NCBI RefSeq assembly: GCF_040581485.1
Contig: NC_090133.1
Span: 25,694,139 to 25,758,138, forward strand
DNA from: Linepithema humile
Taxonomy: Eukaryota; Arthropoda; Insecta; Hymenoptera; Formicidae
Length of the DNA: 64,000 nt
Direction: 5' to 3'
The notes below the pieces were generated by a model. That model did not search any database and was not told where the DNA came from. It saw nothing but the letters and a program-made list of their open reading frames with translations. Shown piece after piece: positions 1 through 12,917 of this stretch (its first letter is position 1; every line of letters begins with the position of its first letter). Position numbers and translations under genes: made by a program.

Positions 1-3000
1 GGATTGCATGCGCAAAGCACATTTTTCAGAGGACGACACTGTCAGCCATTTGTTCCTGACATGGAAATCGCACAGATCATACTTCCTCGTTCACTAATTT
101 TAGGTCAAGATGTAGAAGATGTGCTTAATCACGCCCTTGACTAAACACAGTAGTTTAGCGATTGTAAAAATCGCACATAAACAGCCGTATCCTACTTCTA
201 TTGTATTTCTATTCGAACAATTATATCTCTAACATCTTATGAGTGCATTAATATAATGTGAATAATTTGTAAGTTGACAAAGTATGCGTTTGTGAGCGTT
301 GAACGAGCTAACATTAAGCTTAGTATTTCAGATGCATAATGTCGTTGCAAAATATTGTTTGAAAGAATAAATGCGCGTAATTACGTCGCTTTGAACCGGA
401 AATGAACTGTGACATATTTTATCAGTCTCATCTCCGGGTTTCTGTCTTGCTTAATGCTCGTTCTCTCCGGAACGGGAATAAATTTGGACGGGAACGGGTA
501 TAACGCTGCACTTCAAGCTTTATCCGTCAGTCTGCAAATTTATGCAATCTCCGGCAGCTTCCCTTTCTTTCATCTTACAACGCGAGCGCTTTGTTTCCGC
601 TTACTTCGTACCTCGTTCGTTGCGATTTACGCGAGGAGAAATATCGCGAAACTTTTGCGTCAATCCTGTTCCCGCGCTTATCGCCACCGAGACCGCGCAT
701 TTATTCGCTCGGATGGGAATCACAGCCGTACCCATATTTTTTCCGACCGCGTAAATTTCGCCGGTGGTTTCTCTCTCCCGAATTCGCAGCAAATCGGACA
801 AACTAGCTCGCGCACGCAACAGGAAGGGTGGAAAATGTGTAGCGCACGAAACAGAGATGATGAAAACGGAGCGAGCAAATTGCGCGGCGAATTTAGCCGC
901 CGAACGCTTCGTAGCAAAATGTGAGAGGAAATTATCAGACATCTCAATTAGAAGAAGCGCGTGGCGAAACGTCGCAATTGACATTTGCGCAAATGGTCTT
1001 TTCTTTAATATTATTCGAAAAACTTCATTCTGCAAACACGTTGAATATTAAAGCGTACAATTCGTAGATGTAAACAACTTTGATAACGGTCCTTTTATAT
1101 TCATCTTCAAGGAAGTAGTCAACAACTTGAGAATGCAGAAGAGAAACTCGTGACTCACTTCCATAATGAAAAGCAGCTATGCAAATGGATTGTAAATGTA
1201 TTTTTATTTCTATAAGATATATTCATATTAATTAATTCACAAATTTCTTTTGTATCGCGCATTTCAATGTCTTAAATTTAATTTTTCTATTTTTTAATTT
1301 TTAAACATTTAATATATTTATTAAAACATTTATAATATATGTAACATATTTTATTGTGATAATAAGTGATAAATGTATATATATATTTGACATTAAAATG
1401 CTATGACTTGAAATAACACAAAGATAATAGTTCTGGATCTAAGCCATCTTTGCTGAAGCCAAAGCTTTCATCTGTAGAACTGTAATATTAAAGAGAGCAT
1501 TAATGACTCGAATAATAGCTAGGAGAATATCTGCTTCTTCTATTCATAAGAAATTTTCGATTAAAAATGTTTTAATTAAATAAACTGTAGAATATATTTA
1601 AGCATGCATGTAAATTATTGCCAATCGCTGTTATTTAATAACTGTTATATGTCAATAACAGTATTAAATTATTAAAACTTTTAACTTGTGTCAATTTTGT
1701 ATCGCTACAAGCGATAATTACCGTGTAACGATTAACATGTGATATGCAGCTTTGTTCCAATAAAATAAGAGTTTCATTCATAAATTTTTATGAACTTAAC
1801 AGTGACTCGAAATTTATTCTATTTTTTTTCCTTTTGCGGGAGCCATTTGAGTCCATCAATTTGCACACCCTCGGCCTGACAATTTAGACGCGAAAACTTA
1901 GACAGTGTCATCAATCATTTTTATTGATACAACGCAATTAACACTCATTTATTTGTTTCGCGTATCCGGCTATACACATATCGCAGAAATAAAAAATGCA
2001 ACGTGATTCATCACCCGATATATGCCCACGAATAATTCATCAGGCGTCGAAAAATGTAAAGTTACCGCTCACGTGAAATAGCTTACTAATCAATTTCAGT
2101 CAGCAAGCTCCAGTTGCGCATGATTGGTTAATGATTAATATCAGGAACACATATTAAAGTAACCTCGTAACATACATATGTAGAAAAATACCGCGTGGGC
2201 ACATAAAACGCTAGAACATTGCTTTTCGCGTTCAGCGACCGTAATAAACGATTCAGTGGTAATAGAAGAATCGTGATTTCGTAATATAATAATTCTGTGG
2301 TAAGCGTTAATAATCTACTTTGTCATCTTAATGCCAGGATAATACTTCAAAGGAGCGTGCCATAAAATCCGATCAATAAGTTAATCGTTTATCAAACAAG
2401 CACACGATTAGCTCATTAAAGTTCTTTCGAAAAAAATTTCGTGAGCAAAATTACATTTTATTTCTAACATAAAAGCGATTTAATCTTGCAATGCAATTTA
2501 TTTGTCATTGTAAAACAATTACATCATTCAACACACATTTTTAGCCAAGTAGATAATCATTTTAGATATCGGAAATCAGTAACGAAGTTTACAGACTGTC
2601 TTAAATCTGCCGCTTTTTATGAATTCTTCAACCAATTTAGAGTCGATTTTTTTTTACACGGAACTAGTTTGGAACTAGGTTCTCTTAAAAGATCAATAGT
2701 TTTTAAATTACAAACGATGAAAAATAAAAAACTTTTCGGAGAGTTTCAGAAATGCAAATAAAGTAAAATTAACTCTTTTTCAATTTCGAGTGAATTTGTA
2801 ATTTTCAAAAACTGATTTATCAAAAATTATTAATGTTAAAAATTAATAAGAAAATATTTCTCAGTATTTTCGTTAATTATGAAAATCGAATTGAAATTGC
2901 ATAAAGGGAGGCACAAATAGAAGACGATTCTGACATTCAATCTGGGACAGTGAGTACTATTTTATCCCGAGCATTATCCATCGTGCGATACGCGATAGCT

Positions 3001-6000
3001 TGCGCTTAAGCGCACTGATCGAATATCGCGTGGCGAACCACCGATCAACGTGCAATAGAACGTGCATGGGAACGCACCGCCAATACCACTCTGCGGCGAC
3101 TGTTGAGGAAGTTAATTCACGACTACTGGGATGGTGCTCACTAATCAGCAATTTACGCCCAACCGATGTAGATTTCCGATGGCGAATCACTTTCGCACGC
3201 CAGTCTTCTCCGGCTTGATAATAATAATTCGCCTCTACAAGATCAGTACTTTCTATTTAGCTGCCGCGAAGGAAGCTGCCGCTACTAGTCGGTTGATTGA
3301 ATATCCATCAGAGACGGAGATGGAAACCCGCTTGCTTGATTGGAATTAGGTCTATTTACATGTATAGACGAATGTATATATTTTTTCCTTGCCGTAAAAG
3401 AGAAAAATTCTGACAGCCATTAAGCCTCGCTGATTGATTAGCAATGGAATAAATTTGCATACATAATTTTCGGCATACATATTGAAATATAGTTTGCAGA
3501 ATTATTTAGCAGGTGCACTTTATCAGATAAAAAAAATTATTGTTGCAATTATAATATAAATTTTCACAATAAACATATAAAAATGTACTTATATAATTTT
3601 TGTAGAACTATTATTTTTAATCTTCAGAAAATAAATTGAGTACACAATAGTGATTAGACGAAACAAGAATAATTTCTGTATTATAATCAATGCTTCAACT
3701 AGTTGGTTTAGTTGAATTAAATTTTGATGAAAAAATATTGGATATTAAAAATAAAAATTAAAGTAAAATAATAAAAAACTGTTCGCAAAAATTTACAAGT
3801 GGTTAAATCGAATAAAATAGATTTCAAATTGAGATGAAAAAAAACCTATATAACTAACACATAAACGACATCAGTAAATAATAGAATTGGCATTATTAAT
3901 AGAAACATGCTCGTGCATATAAATACATGTACAAATAAATCAGATTGGAAATATATAAATTCATACAATTCAATATCTGGCAATGGATTAATAAAGCAGA
4001 GAGAGAGAAAATCATTTTGCCTGTGGAGAAGCTGTGAAATACTTCTCTCCGAGAACTCCGAGTGAAATGATATCAACGAACGAGGAAATGGTTTCAACTC
4101 ACTTGAGCTCGATAGAATTCGCAGTCCAAACACCTTTCGAGCGGCTCACATAGATTGCCGCCGAGTCTGGGCGACAGAGAACAATGTCGACACACATATC
4201 CGCGTATTTCGATCAATCAATCGGGTGTCCATTTCAGTAATTGTCGTGTTGGACCGCATGCCAAATTCGTCATTTACACGTGAAACTTGATTACTAAAGA
4301 TTATAGCGGCAATATCGTAATCTTTCCACGCAATGCCGAGAATATTTTCAAGACCGCTTTTCTCGAGTGGAGCAATTGATTTCTCCGGAAAGGCTTTTAA
4401 ATTTTCATAAAAGCTTCTTTTCTTCAATCCTTTTACGATTCTTCTATCGAGTCAAATGAATAAATACATATTAAGATCTGGTCTCTTAACATTTACTGGA
4501 TTCACAAGTGCAGCTAAAGATATTTAAATATTTCCCTATAAATATAATTTAATCTTTGTTTAATTGTAAAAAAATATCTTACATTTCAAAGCAAAGCTTT
4601 TCTTGTCATTCCGTTTTTATTTGTTTTAAAAATTTGTAATAAAAATTCAGTTCACTTAACCGCGCATTTTTCTTATTTATTACTTAGAGCAAATCACTTC
4701 TCTTGTAATCATTTAATATGCTGCTTCACTCATAAAATAATTCTCTCGGCAATAAAAAATTTTATTTATGCAATTAAAGTATATTTTATACATAAAAAAA
4801 TGACGATTTTATTTCAGGGCGATTTTACGCTAAAATGAGCAAACATTGTTGCAAGATTTTTGTATCACAACTTGACAGTGATGACAAAAATTCGGACGAA
4901 TTATATTGCGCAGCGTGCATTATACAAAGCATCAGTCAAATAAATGACGATCACATGACATCTCATGATAAAAGCATGTATTAATTCATAGTACTTGCAA
5001 ATCAGTTTTGCTGCCATTCGCAAATTCGCTCTACATGTGTTTACACATTGCGGACTGATATTGAATTTCTATGGACGTTACATGGACCAATGGAAATCAA
5101 GTAAACATTGTAGAATAGCGAGACTAACAATGCGCCGACCTCGCGCACCGTTAATACTAGCTCTCGCTCATCATAGACAATACGAAGCAAACTCGAATCC
5201 GTCTGGTAATCGGTCTAGAAACGTTTTGTGGGCCTGTGTGCGTTTGAATTGGCCGGCCGCGTGATATTTCTACCATTTAAAATGTCCTGTCAGTGTGAGT
5301 CGCAACGAAATTAATTATGTAAACAATTACCGTGTGTCTCGGACACCTACGCAAAACAGCCAGTTGAAATGTTTTTACAATTCTCGAGCGTTCACAGGTA
5401 ACTGCGTTTTCGCGTAATTTTTTAAAACAATCTGGCTAATTGGCCATCTCGTTTTCCGTCCGCCACAAAAACAATGAGAAAATATGCATTTGTCTGTACG
5501 AAGATATGCGTAAGTGTTTTATTATTTTATGTCGTATCGCACAAATAATTAGGTTAATGTTATCGCTACAAAGTGATATTTTACCCTGAGCTTTCTTTTG
5601 ATGAACGTGAAATCCAATGCAACGTAATACTATCAATCTTGAACGCTATGCTGCTTTGTTCGAAAAAAACTTGCTAGTAACCAAAGATAAATTCGCGCTT
5701 AAATAAAAAAATTGTACGCAGTGTGACAGGAATTTGAATTTCATGCGCGTGTGTGTGGTAGAAATTCGAATTTCACGATTCTAGAGACTCAATAACCAAT
5801 ACAGTTACCAGGAATATCGCGATGCACGCCACGATATAACGTTGCTTTGAAGTCAAAGGATACGTGTTGGTGATACTGATTACATGAATTCCCTCAACGA
5901 ACAAACCATAAATCAGTATCGGCATATTTCTAATAAAAACATGGTGTGCGCAGTGATATGAAAGATCCTCATCGTATGCACACGCACAACTTGTTATTAA

Positions 6001-8706
6001 TCTATAACAAGGTATATGGAGTTTCTTAGACCACAAGCTTGAATATTGTCGCCCCTCGCTCTTGTTTGTGCAAGAAATTAATAAATAATTAGAGATTTAA
6101 ATTTCAATGGAATAACTTTTCTCTTAGATTTCGTGTGTTTAGATATTTTAGATGAAAAAATAATGATAAAAAAGTAATTAACACTGTGTCCAAAAAATTA
6201 TCTTTAAAAACTTTCAACAAATAAAAAAAATCTGAAAAATTTCTTATAACAACTTATATAACAACTTATATGCCAACTTTCTTCATGTGGCGAAAGCAAT
6301 AAAAGTTGATATATATATAATTTGCGTAGCAATATGAAAAATTGTAAAAAGTTTCGTATATCTCAGAATCCAAAGTTACTTAGATGCGGCTTCCAAGGAT
6401 TGCTAAGGCCGAAGGTACACAATCGCGTGAAATTATACGTAACGTGATTCACGAACCAGTACAACTTCCATGCATTCAAGCGTATTCAAGAAACCGATGT
6501 CCACCCGCGATATAGTCTATTCTAACCGTGGCTAATTAGTTACGTTCGTACGTTTAAGGAAAAAGAAATCTCTGCGATTAAGCGACTACGTTTTCAAGAA
6601 TATCATAAAAGATGCAAAATGTACAATATATATTTTTACTTCCCTATATTTCATCATCCTAGTGCTATTTGTAAATTGTTTAGTGATATAAATTGTGTAC
6701 AATGTATATCGTGATGTGTCCAAATTGATTTAACTTACGCAGTTATCTGTTATCACAAAATCAACAGATAATTCATATACTTTTTACTTATTTCTTTTTT
6801 TTTCTAAATTAGCGCGATTACAAAATTTTCTTGTTGCCAATACGCAAAATACACTTGTAAGCTGACAAACGTGCATCTCTTACAAATATTGTAGACATCT
6901 TTTTTTTTACGGAGCTGAAAAACGTTCGCAACATTCTTTGTTTTCAGGACACGTCCCGTACTGGTTATACAGCCGAGACCATTCGTGACGCGCTTTTCCC
7001 GTATTGGGTTAAACGCGATTCACGAAGGGTGGCGTGTGCCAGCGCGCCTCTCGTGCTCGTTATCGTCCAGTTCGCGAAATGTGCCCCGCCGTACCGCGCC
7101 CGCGCCACGCGCAGCATATCGAGGTGATCGTAATTATTTCCCTCAACTTTTCTCACGGCAACACTGTGCGAGGCGAATTCGGGCAATGCGCTCGACAAAG
7201 TCACATCGTCGCTCTTAATTGCGCATCTGTCAAGTTTACTCACGTCGCTTCTCGACGATGTCTTTTCCACCGAACAAAGAGACATTTCAGCCAAGGAAAC
7301 TCTTGCTCGTACACATCGATTTTCGTGTCCCTCACGTTTCACGTCAGGTATGTCTGTAGTTAATCCTATAGCGAAAGTAACTTCGATTCGTGAGACGCAC
7401 ATTGAACACCCACGAAAATACAGCTGAGTAGAGATACATATATATATCCGTACCTTAATACATTTCGAGGTCAGCGATAAGTCTAATACATTTTTTATTT
7501 TTATCTCACCCGCCCGTTTTCTCTCTTTCCCTTTACTTTACTTTTACTGATAATCGAATATCAAGAAGTTGGTTTATATATAAAAAAAAAAAAACAGATT
7601 AAAAGAATTAGTTTTTCTTCACGAGCTCTTACGAAATAAAAAGCAGTGCTATAAAAGTATATTAAAGAGAAGTCAGCTTTGTTTATTGAAATCCAATTCA
7701 TTCTCTTTGACGCACCTATTTTTGCAGGCTAAATAATTAATTTTCTGCAAAAAAATTATGTGCTCTGTAGCTTAAGTGAAATCATCGCTTTCAATATAAA
7801 TGTATAAAAAATTATCGCTTGGCGTATGTCAATACATACGTCAATAAGTTAAATATATTTAATAAAAAGGCACACACACGCGCTGACTTCGTTATTATTT
7901 AATTTCCAACCCGAGGACGCCGCAAAGTATTTATTTATCACTTTCGTCTTGCGCAGGAAGTACGCCACGTTAAACGTACAACTCGCGAAATGTGTAGTTT
8001 ACGGTTGCCAGTTTTGTTCCCATATTTCCGCTCCCATATTTCAAAGACACCCGCTCCTGCATTTCTCACGGCGCTGCGAGCACTTTATACAGTATCGATG
8101 AATATTTAAACCGCCAGTTATCCATCGTGTACAATATTAACAACTCTCTCAGTGCGAAGTCCGATTAAACTGAAGCGCAAATAGCATTTTAATATTTTAC
8201 GCACGCGGTGCGTTAACAACATCGGCAGCTCTTCCGCAAACACGCCGTGATACCGTAAGAAATATTCATTTGGAATCACAAACAGCCTCGAGTGCGCGGC
8301 TGTGAATTTCCGGTGTGATGTTCATTGTCGGGATGGCCACGGCGGCATGCGGAATGCTTGAAATGAACTCGAGCCGGTCTGACCACCGGTGCTTTTCATA
8401 ATGCACGATTCGCGTTTTGATGATATGACCCTTAAAGACGAGCATAATATATGCGAGTCGTGTGTATAATTTACGTGATGAATTCACTGGCATTTGCTAA
8501 TGAATATATAAGGTATTCAAAAGCCTATCTCTATCATAGCTATCGATTTTTAATTGAAGTTGAGTTAACAAAAACTTAGCAGATGACCATCGTTACTGAA
8601 AGAGATTTAAATTTCCGATTTTAGATGTCAACAATTATATGTGAAATTAAATTTCTGTTACGTATTTTAGATAATGTAACGAGAAAAAAATAAAGTTTAA
8701 TATAAA

Positions 8707-8747
<41 letters not shown>

Positions 8748-10949
8748 ATATATATAGAGTGAAAGAAAGAGATATTTCAATATCCTTCCTTTACATTAAA
8801 AATATTTCCATTTTATTCTTTTTTATGCCGAATGCAACGTTATTGATTGCTCATAATCCCATCATATTATCGGGAAAGAAGCTCTTCTCGAGCCACGAGC
8901 ACTCGTCGTGCGAAATGGCCATGACAAGAAAATATAGATGTAGGTTTATGTATCTACAAAGTAAAAGCTAATCGATATTTATCGATCGCCCTGCCAAAGG
9001 CGAGCAAAGGACACGCTAACAAGTATCCTTCGACATTCGCAATCACTCTCCAATTACTTTCGTACATGTACCTTTCGTTTGTTAGATAACTACTAATTGC
9101 ACAAGTTGAAAAATAAGAAAAATAATCCAGAAAAGATAAGAAAAGAATGTCGTCTAATTAAATTGTGTCTATTTTCATTACATTATTGCGAATTATCGGA
9201 AATATAGTTTACGTAAAATTACATTGGCAAACGTTGAATCTATTAAATATATTGAAATCCTGTCGTATTCGCTGTAATTAAAGTATCGTATTAATGTATG
9301 AAAAATAATTATTATCTCCGATTTATATAATAAATTCGAGAGATTATGAAACAAATTGTCTCAACTAATCTGACGCTCACTGTGCAGCGTTAATGAAAAG
9401 CCAACTATACTACTCGACAGATACGAATCGTGTCATACTTCGTCCGTGGAATGACTTCGCGTAAACGATGATGGACGATATACGAATGGCACAGCACAAC
9501 GCATCTCTCGATTATCGTCGCGTTTTATCTGTTCGTTCTGCCGATCAGCCGATCGTAGGTCAGGGCCAGCCGCATCGCGCGGAACAACGAAAAAAAAGAT
9601 CCGATAATGCGCCTCTTCACAGGACAATCGCGACAGCCATATTTTGCCAGAGGTTCTCGTTTTTTTTTTTTCCGTTCGAAACCGCTCGGCCTGTCACTCA
9701 CGACCTCAATGCCGCCTGGTCGAGCAGAATAAAGCGATCTAGAGTTCGTTTACATCGAGGGTTGCCGCGATCGCGTGAGACTGCAGCTCTTGCAGATGGT
9801 TAAAATCTGTGCTCATCGTATTGTCATCACGCGTTAGTACTGAATGCTATTATGAGATTCTCATCTCGCGTTGACGTAGAGCGCAAAATAGAAATTGGAC
9901 AGGTATAACGAATATTTGCGGATTATTTAAAAAATAGAAAAAGAAAATCGAGAGATATACGTAAACGCGATAAATTATTTGATCAATAATAATTATTTTT
10001 ATTGTTAATAAAGTAATTGAAATTTTTCTTGATTAATTTCTTTCGGTAGAAGGAGCCAATAAGATAAATATAGTATTTTTTAATTATTTTTTTTTGTTTT
10101 TGTTTGGTTTTGAAACGCAGATTTTTTTAAATAGAAATTATTATTTGATGTTTGGAATGTCTATGCATTTGTAAATTTTTTTTCGCGAGTGCGCATATAT
10201 TTATTTCTTGTGTTTCGTTGTAAGGTGAACTCGATTACAGCGTCACTGTCACATTATATCGGTAGCCTATTTATATTTTATGACATGACGTGCAGTACGA
10301 ACAAAATATGAAGCGCGACAACACAGTGAACTGCAAAGTGTGCGGCGAACTGGAAACTCAATTGCGAATAACGTCGGTTGGACATAACACTTATTAAACT
10401 CTCAACTAAATATTATATAGATATATTCCTCACAGTTACCTTGTTGTGCATTTCAAATAATTGTTAAAGATGTCATTTACGACTTCTATTTTTCTTTCAC
10501 GGCTATTATGTAACGTTTAATACAAACCCTACTAAAAATAAAGTAAAAATAATTTCTATTTATTTTCAATTCAATTCAGTTAAATAATAATTTCACATTT
10601 ATGCAAAAATCCACATTTAAGTAACAGTACTTTTTAAAAAAGGTAATCTTCAATATAAGTATTATAATTTCTCCTCGAATGAAGAATCACGGCAACAAAT
10701 GGAATCAAGATTCTTTTCGTACTTCTCAAGATTCGCGATAAGTTGGAAGTTTTGCATTTCATGTATCTTGAATTAGAATTGGAAACGCTTAAGCATTTCC
10801 GCGACATGCATTTATCTGAAAATGATATAACGATAATAATGCTCAAGATTGCACTCTTAACTGAATATTAAGAAAAGATTGGAGAACTTAAGTTTAGCTT
10901 CTACGTTTCCCGACTAATCACGATCAGCGCATAAGTTTGCTTTCTTTTT
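1..10949. other. Gene-free AT-rich region with CpG-rich patches
   Basis: I find no supportable gene in this stretch. The background is AT-rich with many poly-A/T runs. GC- and CpG-rich islands lie near 400-1000, 3000-3350, 6960-7420, 8000-8480 and 9420-9900, and these create overlapping open frames on both strands with arginine- and serine-rich translations typical of chance. The island at 6960-7346 ends in a good splice donor (CAG followed by GTATGT), so it could be an untranslated first exon, but nothing downstream confirms this. The region could be a distal regulatory landscape or a long intron of a gene outside the window. Confidence 0.5.
8713..8757. repeat. (AT)n microsatellite
   Basis: A poly-A run is followed by a pure AT dinucleotide tract and then an interrupted TATATA tail. 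It is a simple sequence repeat with no sign of function. Confidence 0.9.
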
Positions 10950-11925
10950 CGCGATAAAACATCGACATGCAGACGAAATTCGCTTCTTCGCGTGATCGAC
11001 CAATCAGATATCCTGCTGGAACGCACGGCAACAAGTATCCAAGTGATAGCCTCACCTCGCGCGCCCTCCGTCCGGAGGACAGTGCCGAAGTAGGCCACCG
11101 GAACTTGGAAACTTCAGCCCTCAGTGCTCCACGCGGACGCACGAACGCGAGTTCTTACTTCCATCTTCCGTGCACGCGTCGGCGCCAAATTGTACGATCG
11201 GCACGCGACGGCTGTCACCTCGCGACGCGACGACCGACGGCCGTCGTGGATCGCTCCGCGGCGTTGGTACATCGATGATTCGACAAAATCGATCAGCACT
11301 CGAGGTTCATGTATTAGATGGAATCCTGGCACTAACCCCACGAGCTGCCTCAAGTGACTCCCGCTCGTCCTGATCGTCGTCGCAGGATCACCGCGTACAC
11401 ACCAATCGATTCGATCGTCCTAGACTGTAATCCGCGTTCAACGACGGCGCGCGATCGCCCTTGGCGATAAGTCGGCTTGATGATGTCCGACGGTACGAAA
11501 CCCGAGATGGTGTGCGACCTTGTCGAAAGCGTTAAATCACTGGATACTCGATGGGCACAATCCGTCGAGACATTTTCGCGCGCGATGTCCCACTGCCGAT
11601 TATTCGCGCCGTTCTCTCGGCTGACACCAGCCGTTCGTTTTCACTCGCTTTCCTTCGCACTCGCGCGCCGCATTGTGTATCGCGCGAGACAAGTTTGAAC
11701 GATCGAAATCTAACGAAAAGGAGAAGTAAATCACGCGTGTTACAGCTCGATCGTCGAGATGATATCGATCTCGCGTAGCATCGAACCGCGATCGATGTAT
11801 CTTGTGTCGCGAGCCGACCGACTTCCGGTCCAGACGTTAGTTCCTCACCCCGTCGTTGTCGGACGCGCTCTTTCAAGGCGAATCGCCCGACGAACACGCG
11901 GCGAGGATTCAAGTGAGCGCCGGTG
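10950..11925 (+). promoter_or_regulatory. CpG-rich promoter / candidate untranslated first exon
   Basis: This block is far richer in GC and CpG than its surroundings. Good splice donors on the + strand lie at its right end (GTGAGC at 11913 and again at 11923). The next strong acceptor downstream (cattctggcag, ending 12911) leads straight into an ATG-bearing exon of the candidate gene at 12.9-18.2 kb. CpG-rich promoters with a non-coding first exon are common in insect genomes. Open frames inside the block on both strands look compositional. The promoter role is inferred, and the transcription start cannot be placed. Confidence 0.45.
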
Positions 11926-12917
11926 AGCGTCGCGACGCCGTGCAACCCCGTTCCGCCACACGCGTGCGCAAGAGCGTTCGGCGCTCTTCAATGTCCGTGC
12001 AGGGGGAATCGTCTCTTATGTGAAGTCATTATCAATTCACCTACTTTCCTTCATAATCATCGACGACTCGCGACTCGCTAAAGTATTTCGATTAACGATA
12101 GCCAGCTCGATCGCGGCGTTCTCGAACGAGGATTTCAACTCTATTACATTTTTATGAACTTGTTCTTTGCGATGAAGAAGCATGCAATATTGAAATCTTA
12201 CAAAATCCGTTTTTCATCAAATTTATAATACATAGCCTTGCATAATATTATTAATACTTTATGATCCGGGATTATCTATTATGCCAACGTTCGATTATCC
12301 AGATATATGTCCTGTCCTATCCAATTATAACGTTGCATTGTGCAAGCTTATTTTGTATTATAACGAACAGTCCACACACGGCTACTCGATTCTCGTTTCT
12401 TTCTAAAAATAATTATTAGTTATACAGTTAGCTGAAAAAAATGAAAGATGTTTAATGATTAAAACTATTTATAAGCCGATTTAATGTCCAAGATTTAGCC
12501 AAAGTTTACTAGTGAATAAAACAAAAAGATATTGATTACATTCATTATTTGTTACGAAACATTTCGTCCTGCAACCGTACTAATATTTTATAAGCATGCC
12601 TTCAAGTATTTCTATATTATTTGAACATTACAATAGCATAAGATAGGTATAGAATATGCAATTAAAATAAATCAGAAGTTATTTTAAATTGTTCCACAAA
12701 GCACACGTAATTTTTTCAGTTACTGCCTGAAAAGTGCAATTAACATACATAATTAATTTTATAACATTAATTATACAATATTCTATAATATATATCCTTG
12801 TAACAAGTTTCTTAAACTTAGAAGATTACATCTTTTCCCACTAATAATAACTTTGTTGCCAAGACGACGTAGATAAAGTTTTCTGCAGAAGGATATTGTT
12901 CATTCTGGCAGGGAACT

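Noticed and set aside
409..1051. Overlapping open frames of 70-171 residues on both strands
   Set aside because: They overlap in several frames of a CpG-rich patch, their translations are rich in Arg and Ser with no domain-like pattern, and no splice context supports them.
6965..7402. Open frames of 145 (minus) and 109 (plus) residues
   Set aside because: Same compositional cause; the plus-strand end is a good donor, which suits an untranslated exon better than a protein.
10924..11945. Several long frames, including 137 residues on the minus strand
   Set aside because: CpG-rich sequence is open in many frames at once, there is no recognisable motif, and the better explanation is a promoter/first exon.
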